From Myxococcales bacterium (GTDB taxonomy: Bacteria > Myxococcota_A > Polyangia > Polyangiales > Polyangiaceae), in contig CANJCO010000007.1 of the NCBI GenBank assembly GCA_947473045.1, positions 1 to 64,000 of the forward strand: 64,000 nucleotides of DNA, given 5' to 3'. Every line of letters begins with the position of its first letter. Positions within the stretch are counted from its first letter, which is position 1. Below, piece by piece: positions 18,501 to 25,597 of the stretch. The translations under genes were made by a program, and so were the position numbers. The notes beneath the pieces were generated by a model, which was given only the letters and a program-made list of their open reading frames with translations, made no database searches and was not told where the DNA came from.

Positions 18501-19075
18501 GATTCGCCAAACCGGTCGCGAAGGTCGGACAGAACGCACGCAAGCCACGCATGCTCGCCTGCGGCGTCCGGATCGCGCGTCCACCGCCGCACGTGCTCGG
18601 GGCGATCGTGAACCAGGCGCTCGATCGTCGCGGACACCTCGGTTGCGAACGCCATCTCGCGGGCGTCGACGTCGCCGCGCGCGATCCCGAGGTAGCGCCG
18701 CACGCGCGCACAGGCCGGCTCGTCGATGCGGGCTCGAATCGACGCGATGACAGCCGCGGTGAGGCGCGGCCCGCTCCACGCAGATCGCTTCGTGGTCGAG
18801 CTTTCCCAAAACGGCGCACGATCGCCTGCGCGAGGTCTGCTGAGCACCCACGCGGAGGCGCCCTCGAACGCGGCGCGCGGGAACAAGAACGCGAGGTTTG
18901 CGCTCACGCCCCCGCGGGTCGCCAGCTCGTGCCGCAGCCAGCGATCCATCCCGCGACTGCCGACGACGATGGGCAGCGCTTCGAAGGGATCATCCGAAGT
19001 CAGAACGCGCAGGGACCTGGCGAGCGCATCGACGAGATCTTCAACGCGCTGGGAACGGTGCAAGTAGAGCGACAT
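15593..19075 (-). CDS. recC: Exodeoxyribonuclease V gamma subunit RecC
   Basis: The protein has 1160 residues, near the usual RecC length. It begins MSLYLHRS, followed by an LP.VVGSRGM.RWL motif that is typical of the inactive helicase fold of RecC, and contains GLDDSAFPR in the second half. RecC recognises Chi and splits the strands within RecBCD. The frame is open for another 165 codons upstream, but that stretch runs across the tRNA-Pro gene and looks non-coding, so the ATG at MSLYLHRS is used. It is the first gene of the operon. Confidence 0.9.
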   Translation of the reverse strand: MSLYLHRSQRVEDLVDALARSLRVLTSDDPFEALPIVVGSRGMDRWLRHELATRGGVSANLAFLFPRAAFEGASAWVLSRPRAGDRAPFWESSTTKRSAWSGPRLTAAVIASIRARIDEPACARVRRYLGIARGDVDAREMAFATEVSATIERLVHDRPEHVRRWTRDPDAAGEHAWLACVLSDLRDRFGESDAERLATLAEAEAANTARPLVIFGLSTLRPGDKLRITALARHMEVHLFALTPSSVWWDHIRSRGQSREDLARASAAGDRARVSAILAELEKGNGMLAANGAPSRDLQVWLESVGYDEPAAAPELPRDVSLLGELQRWVDAAGDNPSTTAERWEVAEGDGSFEIHACHGPLRQCEALRDALLRRFAQDETLEPRHVLVMTPDVATYAPLLAAVFARSGAGVPPIPIHVADIGLRATNPVAEVVLSVMQLADERVTASRLLDLLQLAPLRTRFDIAEDDLPDLRSMVIESGMRWGWNAADRARFDQPALDQNTVRFGLERLALGVLMHDEGGTSTVGAGGTLDAAVPFDLSARDRVERFGKLARVCDELEEAASQLRVSDTQAGWRRRIDDIMARFAETTDATAWQKMQVSSALSELLSDDAGDAQPLSRGAVLSLLQGAFEIPRHGDRPASGAVIACALEPMRSVPFRVVAMVGLDDSAFPRPATVAAWDPFAKREYGEDDRRTVDRHLFLEAVLCARDALLLFGTGFEPRRGKEAPMSLVVSELAEIIAGATGRQAGEVAIRHTLQPWDRRLFARHDSRPIDAVWADAANALRAERRVAGAADTMADAPWPEDESPVTALTAEALARALAEPQRELLERRLGLKLAVSAQEIADREPLDHEDALETWTVREKVLGELISHRARAAMSPQSGATAVAASEPLSDLDALENRLRGEGDLPLSAKGRLSLEASRARAQQGYDAFAAEHGSVVPAEGPRTFTVEGITVSDSPCELRSDGISQRAVWVTASGKPGARLELTAWISLLVAVANRAPVAEAVIVGCGDGSGAARLALRAPANPEAAMRHLSELVKVWSELRASPMLLFPSLSRAVALTQTSPENGRDAETAVRELEKNWEGDSHTSGDRQNVWVSALFGHLDIEDLAERAKPIAEHARRVWAPLLEAIVDEKKPTKDASIPAAVDAPRAKTRGRR

Positions 19076-19237
19076 GAAATGTGCGGGCTCCGAGGTGAGC
19101 CCACGATGGCACGGCCGCTCGCTGCTTTGCACGCGCCCCCCGCGTCTATTTCGTGCAGCTTCGCGCTGTGTCAGCCCCGCGGAGTCTCGTGGCTGCGCCC
19201 GCGCGCCCGTTGTGCTAAGCTCTTCGCTGCTTCTCCT

Positions 19238-19311
19238 CGGGGAGTCGCACAGTCTGGTAGTGCACGAGCTTTGGGTGCTCGTTGTCGCAGGTTCAAATCC
19301 TGTCTCCCCGA
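19238..19311 (+). tRNA. tRNA-Pro (anticodon TGG)
   Basis: A full cloverleaf can be drawn. Acceptor CGGGGAG pairs with CTCCCCG. The D-loop carries TGGT, the anticodon stem CGAGC/GCTCG encloses loop TTTGGGT with anticodon TGG, and the T-arm is GCAGG-TTCAAAT-CCTGT (last pair G-T). The discriminator is A and CC follows; a full CCA is not encoded. It lies between the recC start and the convergent YbjN/CesT-like gene. Confidence 0.95.
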
Positions 19312-19356
19312 CCGCTTCGCCCTGCCGGTGATCCGCGAGCTCCCAAGCTGCGGCGC

Positions 19357-19743
19357 CTACTCGACGTCTCGGCCGGTCTCGCGCTGTTCGCAGTCGTCGG
19401 CGGCTGCCGACAGCAGCGCCATGATGAGCTCGACGCCCTCGTTGGACGCATACTCGAGCAGCATTTTGTGGCGCATGTCGTAGCGTCCGTCTTCGATGGC
19501 CAGCGCACCGACGAGGAATTGCGCGTTTTGCGCGAGGGCAGCGGCGGCGTCCATTTCGGAGGCATCGCACACGGCCGAGCGAATCTCGACCCAGTCGCGA
19601 TCATCGATGAGCGATCGCGTCACTACGACGAGCTGCGTGCGATCGTCGACGTAGCTGTAAACGGTGCTGAAGCGGTTGTCTTCGTCGTCTTGAAGATCGA
19701 ACTGCTCTCGCGCATAGCCTTGCAAACTCGCCCAGTCCGTCAT
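19357..19743 (-). CDS. YbjN / CesT-like chaperone-fold protein
   Basis: The protein has 128 residues and is acidic. The pattern of predicted strands (STVYSYVDDRTQLVVVT), a long helix with LAQNAQFLVGAL, and a final helix of MALLSAAADDCE resembles the YbjN/CesT-type fold, best known from type III secretion chaperones and small sensory proteins. No secretion genes lie nearby, so the role is unknown. The ATG followed by TDWASLQGY was chosen because upstream residues are Arg/Ala-rich. Confidence 0.55.
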   Translation of the reverse strand: MTDWASLQGYAREQFDLQDDEDNRFSTVYSYVDDRTQLVVVTRSLIDDRDWVEIRSAVCDASEMDAAAALAQNAQFLVGALAIEDGRYDMRHKMLLEYASNEGVELIMALLSAAADDCEQRETGRDVE

Positions 19744-19897
19744 GATCGCTCCGTTGGTGATGGCGCCCCGCGCCTGAACGTTTCCACGATGCCCGACCGC
19801 CGCGGCCTTCGCTGCGAAAATCTGCGCCCGCCGAGCTCGCGACGCCGACGTTCGCACGGGTCGACGCGGGCCGGCAACCCGGCTACAGCTCGCCACC

Positions 19898-20794
19898 ATG
19901 CGCCGCGCTCGCGCCCTTCGCGTCTCCGCCTTCGTCGCGGCATGCGCCTTTGCGCCCGTGGCGTGTGGTCTCGACGAGGGAGGCTCGGGGATCTTCATCG
20001 ATCTCGACGCGTCGTGGGATTCGGGCGCGGGCGACGGCGACCCGGGGCAGCCGCTCGATGGTGCGCGCTTGGACGCCGGGGCCGCCGACGCAGGCGCAGA
20101 TGCTCTCGATGCAGCCCTCGCGCCCGACGCGATCGCGCTTTGCGCGCAGACCTGCGTGGCCGCCGGCGGCAACTGCCTCGCCGACGGAACGTGCGTGATC
20201 GACTGCTCCGGCTACAGCAGCTGCGCAGCAGATGTGGTGTGCCCTCCCGGAATTCCGTGCCAGATAAAGTGTGGTGATGAGGCGTGCAAAAAGCGCGTCG
20301 ACTGCTCGCAGTCGAGCCGGTGCGATGTGAGCTGCTTTGGTTACAAAGCGTGCTCCGGCGATGTCGAGTGCGCCGGCGCCCGGTGCTCGGTCGCCTGCGC
20401 GGGGACCAACGCCTGCGCGGGACGCACCTCGTGCACGGGGGCCGATTGCGCCCTGAAGTGCGACGGCTACCTGGCGTGCTCCGGCGACGTCGCGTGCGCG
20501 GCCACCGGGACGTGTGACATCGCCTGCACAAGCGGCGGCACGTGCGCGAAGAAAGTCGAGTGCGGGGGGAGCCACTGCGGCGTGCTGTGCAGCGGCTATC
20601 AGGCCTGCGCCGGCACCGTGGCGAGCGCGGCGGTCACCAGCGATCTGTGCTGCACGAACATGAGCACGTGCGCCGGCCAGGTCTCTTGTGGCAAGACCTC
20701 GTGCACGGTCGGCTGCCGCGGTTATCTCTCGTGCGCCAGCGGCTCGAAGTGTTCGGCGAGCACCTGCTCGCTCGACGCATCAACTTGCCCGTGA
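19898..20794 (+). CDS. Cys-rich repeat lipoprotein
   Basis: The protein has 298 residues with a lipobox (PVA-C23) and an Asp/Ala-rich tether to about residue 80. From there on it is made of units of about 20 residues with the form C-x-G-Y-x-x-C-x-x-x-V-x-C, containing more than 40 Cys in total. The spacing suggests a stacked, disulfide-linked rod exposed on the cell surface. No enzyme motif is present. Proteins of this style recur in Polyangia genomes; I know of no defined function. The gene stands alone, with convergent transcription from cpoB downstream. Confidence 0.7.
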   Translation: MRRARALRVSAFVAACAFAPVACGLDEGGSGIFIDLDASWDSGAGDGDPGQPLDGARLDAGAADAGADALDAALAPDAIALCAQTCVAAGGNCLADGTCVIDCSGYSSCAADVVCPPGIPCQIKCGDEACKKRVDCSQSSRCDVSCFGYKACSGDVECAGARCSVACAGTNACAGRTSCTGADCALKCDGYLACSGDVACAATGTCDIACTSGGTCAKKVECGGSHCGVLCSGYQACAGTVASAAVTSDLCCTNMSTCAGQVSCGKTSCTVGCRGYLSCASGSKCSASTCSLDASTCP

Positions 20795-20841
20795 ACCTCG
20801 CAGGCCCGCGCGGGCTCGCCAACGCTCCGAAGCGCCTGGGT

Positions 20842-21642
20842 TCAGGGGCCCTGCGGGGCGCATACGCCGGCCGCCGGTTTGGCCAGCGCGGCCAGCTTCG
20901 CCTGCGCTTCCTGCCCGATCTTCTCTTTCGCGAAGCGTGACTGGCACGCGCTGAAGGCGAGCTTGGCGCTGTCGCAGTCGCGTAGCAGACTGTAGGCCTC
21001 TCCCATTCCGAACAACGCTTGTGCCATCACATTCGACTTGGGATGCGACTTCAGGAGGCGGTTGAAATCTCCCAGCGCAGCCGAAGGGTGACCATCGGCG
21101 AGCTCGGCCCACCCGAGATAGTACAATACGTCGTCGGCCTTCTCGTCGAACGGATAGCGCCCGGTGTATTCGCGCCCGAGCGTTCGCAGGAGCGTGCCGT
21201 CCTTCGCGGCGCGCGCGGCCTCGATCGCCGTAAACAGCTCGCTCTTGTCCTCGGGAATGACCACGGGAGCCGGCTTGGTCGCCTGCGCGTCGATCGCGCG
21301 CTTGAGCTCGTCGAGCCGCGCGCCGACTTCGGTGCGCGAGGTGCCTACGTCGCGCTTCACTTCGCCGAGCCCGTGATCGAGCTCGTCGAGTCGCCCTGCG
21401 ATCTCGTTGATGCGGCGCTTTTCGCTCACGAGATCGCTGCCGGTGTCGGCGCTCGCGCGCAGCGCATTGTCGAGGCGGTTCTGGGTCGCGATCACGTCCT
21501 GTTCGAGCTTGGCGATCTGCCTCGCCTGAGCGTCGATCACCTTGCGGTCCTCGGCGACCCGGGCGCTGACGCCGTCGACTTCGCGCTTCTGGGCGATGCA
21601 GCCCGTTGCGAGCGCTGCGGCTAAAATCAGGGCGCGGCGCAT
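20842..21642 (-). CDS. cpoB: Tol-Pal system protein CpoB/YbgF-like
   Basis: The protein has 266 residues. It has an N-terminal signal with lipobox (ATG-C15), a coiled-coil region at about 20-110, and a C-terminal TPR domain with YYLGWAELADGHPSAAL and LFGMGEAYSLL segments. In the family this protein links peptidoglycan synthesis to Tol-Pal-driven outer-membrane constriction. It starts three bases after the stop codon of the pal-like gene, as in the classical pal-cpoB order. Here it appears lipid-anchored rather than soluble, which differs from E. coli CpoB. tolQRAB are not in the window. Confidence 0.8.
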   Translation of the reverse strand: MRRALILAAALATGCIAQKREVDGVSARVAEDRKVIDAQARQIAKLEQDVIATQNRLDNALRASADTGSDLVSEKRRINEIAGRLDELDHGLGEVKRDVGTSRTEVGARLDELKRAIDAQATKPAPVVIPEDKSELFTAIEAARAAKDGTLLRTLGREYTGRYPFDEKADDVLYYLGWAELADGHPSAALGDFNRLLKSHPKSNVMAQALFGMGEAYSLLRDCDSAKLAFSACQSRFAKEKIGQEAQAKLAALAKPAAGVCAPQGP

Positions 21643-21644
21643 GC

Positions 21645-22403
21645 TCAGCGGACCTCGATGTCGACGCGACGGTCGCTCGACCAGCCGGCTTCGTCGGTGC
21701 CGGAGGCGTCGAGTTTGCCGCGTGACGAGGTCGCGATCCGGTCGTCGGGCAACCCTGCGCCGATCAGGAACTTGCGCACCTGTTCGGCGCGCTCGGCGCC
21801 GAGGCTCAGGTTGAACTCGTTCTCCCCGCGCGCGTCGCAGTGGCCCGTGAGCAGCACGCGCGCCCCCTTGAGCGACCCGCCGCTGATGCACTTCGCGAGG
21901 CGCTCGAGCGTCTTTTTCGCGTCCTCGCTGAGCGCCTGCGACTCGTAGTCGAACCTGGGCGCGGCGAACTCCTGACATCCCGGTCCGCCCCGCGGAGGGG
22001 CGACGCAGTGGTTGTTTTCGCAGCGCTCTCCGGCGCCCTTGCACGCGTGCTCGTCGTCGCACTCCACGGGAGCCCGGGCGGGCGGCTTCGGCGCCTCGCA
22101 GCGGCCTTTGGTACAGGGCGCATCTCCAGGGCACTTGCGGCTGTCGTCGCAGTATCCCTCGATCGCCTCGCAGGCGCCCTCGCTGCAGCGCTGTCCCTTT
22201 TCGCACTGCGCGTCATCGCGGCACGTGACGCACTTTCCGGCGAGGCACACGCCGTGATGGCCCTCGGTGTTGCAGGCTTCGTCGCTCGCGCACAGCGGGT
22301 ACTTCGGCCCGCCGCAGCCGGCTCCCGCCGCAGCGAGCGCGAGGGCCGTCCACGCTGCCGCCCCCAGTGCCCGCCGAACTCCACGCGCTTGCATCCCAGC
22401 CAT
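21645..22403 (-). CDS. pal: Peptidoglycan-associated lipoprotein (Pal/OmpA family) with Cys-rich insert
   Basis: The protein has 252 residues with a lipobox (AAGAG-C). The C-terminal 110 residues form an OmpA-like peptidoglycan-binding domain (LTGHCDARGENEFNLSLG, then RRVDIEV), as in Pal. Between anchor and OmpA domain lies a stretch of about 100 residues with roughly 20 Cys in short C..D..C..G..C spacings, unlike the simple linker of standard Pal. It is followed directly by cpoB. Two ATG codons, at residues 1 and 4, are possible starts; the first was kept. Role: tethering the outer membrane to peptidoglycan. Confidence 0.82.
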   Translation of the reverse strand: MAGMQARGVRRALGAAAWTALALAAAGAGCGGPKYPLCASDEACNTEGHHGVCLAGKCVTCRDDAQCEKGQRCSEGACEAIEGYCDDSRKCPGDAPCTKGRCEAPKPPARAPVECDDEHACKGAGERCENNHCVAPPRGGPGCQEFAAPRFDYESQALSEDAKKTLERLAKCISGGSLKGARVLLTGHCDARGENEFNLSLGAERAEQVRKFLIGAGLPDDRIATSSRGKLDASGTDEAGWSSDRRVDIEVR

Positions 22404-22515
22404 TGCAACGGGGTTAGAGCCTGCGGGCTCTCCTTGTCAACATGCGCGGCGTGGCCTACACGCCAGCCTGACACGATTGCCGGCGTCCTCGCCGGCCTGA
22501 GGAATCCCGACGACC

Positions 22516-23922
22516 ATGGCTACGGCGCTCCCTGACACCGGCATCGACTTCTCCGCGCCGCGCATGAAGACGATTCTTCGGCTGGCGCTGCCGACCGTCT
22601 TCGCGATGCTGCTTCAGAGCGTCGTCAACGAGGTCGACGTCATCTTCTTCTCGCACCTCCCCGACAAGACGATCGCCTCGAACGCGCAGGCGGCCCTGTT
22701 TCCGTCGCTGCTTTGCGTCTGGCTGTTTGGGGGATCGCTTGGCGCCATTACCGTCGGCACCCAGGCGCTCACCGCGCGCCGCTATGCCGAGAAGAACCCC
22801 CACGCCGCCGGTGCGGTGCTCGCGAACGCCGTGTGGTTCACCCTGCTCGGAGGCGTGGTGCTGTCGGTCGTAGCGGCGTTCGTCATACCGAAGCTCCTCG
22901 GATCGATGATCAGCTCGCCCGGCGTGCTCGCCGTCGCGCTCGCCTACACGAAGTGGCGCATTCCAGGCTTCGTCTCGATGGCGACCACCCAGGCCGTCAA
23001 GGGCTTCTTCGACGGAATCGGTCGTCCAACCTACCACTTCGTGGCGTCGCTCGCGATGAACGTGGTCAATGTCCTGTTTTGCTGGATGTTCCTCTTTGGG
23101 CATTTGGGAGCTCCTGAGATGGGAGCCCCGGGCGCAGGTCTCGCGGCGTTCGCTGCGTCGTGGGTCGGGTTCTTCATCATGCTCGCGTATGCGTGGGGGC
23201 ACCGCGCGGACTTTCAGCCGGTGCGCTGGTCGAACCTCTCGCGCGCGCTCATCGGCGACATGCTCAAGCTCAGTGTTCCTGCCGCAGTCGCGACCATCGT
23301 CATGATGCTCGGTTTCGGGATGTTCTCGAAAATCGTCGGATCGCTCGACGCCGCTTCGGCCACCGCGAGCGCCTCCGAGGCCGTCAACAGCGCGGCGACC
23401 ACCGATATCATCGAGGTGCTCAAGCTCACCTTCACGGCATGCATCGCCTTCGGGACGGCCACGGCGACCCTGGTTGCGCAGTCGATGGGGCGCAAACGTC
23501 CTGACGACGCGGTCGCGTTCACGTGGGCGAGCGTGCGGCTCGGGCTGGTGCTCTTCGGCGTTGTGGGACTTGTGGAGGGCATCGTGCTCCGCAGGCCGCT
23601 CATCGAGCTGATCTCACAGTCTCCGGCGGTACGCGACGCGATGATGACGCCGATGTTCATGATGGGCTTCGCCACGCCGCTCATCGCCGTCGCGCTCATT
23701 CTCAGCGAAGCGCTCTTCGGCGCCGGGGCGACCAAGTTCGTGGCCGTCGCCCAGCTGTTTCTGGTGTTCGGATGCCTCGTGCCGCTCGCCTACGTGCTCG
23801 GCGTCAAGGTGGGCATGGGGCTCATCGGAATCTTCGCGGCCGCATGCGTCTATTCGGTGCTCGCCTCGATCACGATGGCGCTGAAGTTTCGCGCGGGCGG
23901 CTGGAAGAAGATCGAGCTGTAA
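22516..23922 (+). CDS. MATE family efflux transporter
   Basis: The protein has 468 residues with about 12 hydrophobic segments in two homologous halves, as expected for MATE exporters. Recognisable features are VNEVDVIFFSHL near the first helix, FFDGIGRPTYH between helices 4 and 5, and TLVAQSMGRKRPDDA at the start of the second half. MATE proteins exchange cations for drugs or metabolites across the inner membrane; the substrate here is unknown. A GAGGA sequence lies about ten bases before the ATG. It is divergent from pal. Confidence 0.88.
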   Translation: MATALPDTGIDFSAPRMKTILRLALPTVFAMLLQSVVNEVDVIFFSHLPDKTIASNAQAALFPSLLCVWLFGGSLGAITVGTQALTARRYAEKNPHAAGAVLANAVWFTLLGGVVLSVVAAFVIPKLLGSMISSPGVLAVALAYTKWRIPGFVSMATTQAVKGFFDGIGRPTYHFVASLAMNVVNVLFCWMFLFGHLGAPEMGAPGAGLAAFAASWVGFFIMLAYAWGHRADFQPVRWSNLSRALIGDMLKLSVPAAVATIVMMLGFGMFSKIVGSLDAASATASASEAVNSAATTDIIEVLKLTFTACIAFGTATATLVAQSMGRKRPDDAVAFTWASVRLGLVLFGVVGLVEGIVLRRPLIELISQSPAVRDAMMTPMFMMGFATPLIAVALILSEALFGAGATKFVAVAQLFLVFGCLVPLAYVLGVKVGMGLIGIFAAACVYSVLASITMALKFRAGGWKKIEL

Positions 23923-24008
23923 GGCTTCGCGCAGCCCTCGCCGCCGCGCATCGCTTGCGCCGCAGCGCAGCGGCCGCGCCGGCTGCCTCCCGCAGGTCGC
24001 GGGAAATT

Positions 24009-24389
24009 TCAGGGCGCCGGGTGCGGCGTTTGGAAGTACGCGCGGATGTACTTCAGCAGCTGGCCGTCGGTGGGATGGTCCACGGTCTCGACTCCCACGA
24101 TGTTCGCCGCGACCGCGGGATCGTGCCGGCTCGCGTGCTTGATGAACTCGAGCTTCGCGGCAGCGGGCCCGACCACGACGATCGCCTCGGCGCCTTCCAC
24201 GGCCTTGGCGACCTCGTGATAGAAATGGTTGGCGTCCTCGGGGTGGCGCTTTTCCGCGGTGATCACCGGATGCCTGCGCAAGTGATGCTGGGGCGCGCGA
24301 ACCGTGACCGCATCAGGACTCTCGTGGTCGATGTGGAAGATTCTGGCTTCGTGATGGTCGATCCAAATAGCGGCATGGCGATAGGACAT
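24009..24389 (-). CDS. Small eRF1/AOC1-like 'translational machinery' protein
   Basis: The protein has 126 residues and is rich in His. The N-terminus AAIWIDHHEARIFH, the central VVVGPAAAKLEFIKH and the end VETVDHPTDGQLLKYIRAYF match a small conserved proteobacterial family usually named translational machinery protein, related to the eRF1 middle domain. Its function is not established. The start is the ATG eleven codons into the open frame, which matches the family N-terminus. Confidence 0.75.
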   Translation of the reverse strand: MSYRHAAIWIDHHEARIFHIDHESPDAVTVRAPQHHLRRHPVITAEKRHPEDANHFYHEVAKAVEGAEAIVVVGPAAAKLEFIKHASRHDPAVAANIVGVETVDHPTDGQLLKYIRAYFQTPHPAP

Positions 24390-24454
24390 GGTCGGGACGC
24401 GATGCGACCACCGTGCCAACGCTCAGGTGCCGCGCTCGGCCCGCTCGCGCTTCG

Positions 24455-25540
24455 TCAGCGGTAGGCGATGAGCAGGGTCGACAAGAAGTAGCTCGGCTCA
24501 GTGTGGTTGCCGCCGTCGTAGGCGCAGCCGGTGCCGAGCGAGCACGCCGCACACATCGACGCGTCCGGGCGGCAGGTGTTGTCGTAACTCTGCACGTCGT
24601 AGCCGACGGTGGCGGCGGCAGCCCCAGCGAGATCATCGGTGACGTCGACGGACCATGCTTTCACGTCCGCCCCGGGGCACCAGCCGGCGCGGGAAAGCGT
24701 GTAGGTTCCCTGTTGTCCGGGCGCTGCGGTCTTGGCGCAGTCGGTGCGCCAGATCTTTTGGGTGTGGGCGTGGCCGGCGACCGAGAGCGTGTGATCGCGC
24801 GCGCAGAACTCAGCGCAGTTGCCCGCGTTGCCCTGGCCGTGGCCGGTGACGAGGGAGCGGAGCGCAAACGATGACGCAGCCTTCGGAAGCGGCAACGTCT
24901 GCGGCGCGAACGAGCCGGACAGAGGCTTGGCAGGGTCTCCATAGACGCCGCTGTGCATCGTCCAGACCGGCAGTACGCCCACGACCTCACGATCGGGCAC
25001 GCCGCCTGTCATCTCGAAAGACGCCGACAAGGACCAGCCGTTGCCGTAGGCGCTGCCCGGACCTACCCACGTGTCGATGAAGGCCCGGAGGGTGACATCA
25101 CCGGTCAGCAAGGGGCGAAGGTCGGTGAGATCGTAGTCCCAGGAGGCGCCGACCCCGTAGGGCGTGATGAAGCGCGCGAGCTCGATGACGGTGTCGTTTT
25201 CCGGCTTGTCGCCCTTGGCCGTGACGACGCCGAGCGTGCCAAAGCGATCCCACGGATCGCACTTGTTAGAGGGGCACGAGAGCGCCAGATGAAGGGTGAT
25301 GCGCTCGTAGGTTCCCACACTCGGAAAGGAGCCCGCTGCGTCGACGGTGCGCTTGTTGTCGGCGCCTGTAAAATACAAGTTCGTGTTGGCGAACGTCTCG
25401 ACGGTGACGTCGGCCCCGACGGGCGCGGCGGCGTCGGCCGCGTCGACCAAAGCTCCGGCGTCGGCGGGCGCATCAGGCGCGGGGGAGGAGCAGCCTGCGA
25501 GCAGGCCAAAAAGCGCGAGCGTCGGCGGCACAAATCGCAT
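24455..25540 (-). CDS. PNGase F-like lipoprotein (peptide-N-glycosidase family)
   Basis: The protein has 361 residues with lipobox C17 and an Ala/Asp tether. From residue 45 both jelly-roll halves of PNGase F can be followed: CDPWDRF at 94-100, RFITPYGVG at 123-131, FIDTW at 154-158, CAEFC at 242-246 and RAGWCPG at 284-290. By comparison with the Flavobacterium enzyme, D98 aligns with catalytic D60 and E244 with E206, while the E118 position holds D156. PNGase F cleaves N-glycans from glycoproteins. Export as a lipoprotein suggests action on external glycoproteins, for instance from prey; that is inference. The extra Cys cluster near 323-339 is unlike the classical enzyme. Confidence 0.8.
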   Translation of the reverse strand: MRFVPPTLALFGLLAGCSSPAPDAPADAGALVDAADAAAPVGADVTVETFANTNLYFTGADNKRTVDAAGSFPSVGTYERITLHLALSCPSNKCDPWDRFGTLGVVTAKGDKPENDTVIELARFITPYGVGASWDYDLTDLRPLLTGDVTLRAFIDTWVGPGSAYGNGWSLSASFEMTGGVPDREVVGVLPVWTMHSGVYGDPAKPLSGSFAPQTLPLPKAASSFALRSLVTGHGQGNAGNCAEFCARDHTLSVAGHAHTQKIWRTDCAKTAAPGQQGTYTLSRAGWCPGADVKAWSVDVTDDLAGAAAATVGYDVQSYDNTCRPDASMCAACSLGTGCAYDGGNHTEPSYFLSTLLIAYR

Positions 25541-25597
25541 CGGTGAAATCTACACCCGATCGCGATCCGGCCGCCAACCCTCGCGAGCGACGCCCGG

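Noticed and set aside
9670..19075. recCBD operon as a novel defence island
   Set aside because: All three subunits have normal lengths and motifs of housekeeping RecBCD, and the neighbours are not defence genes.
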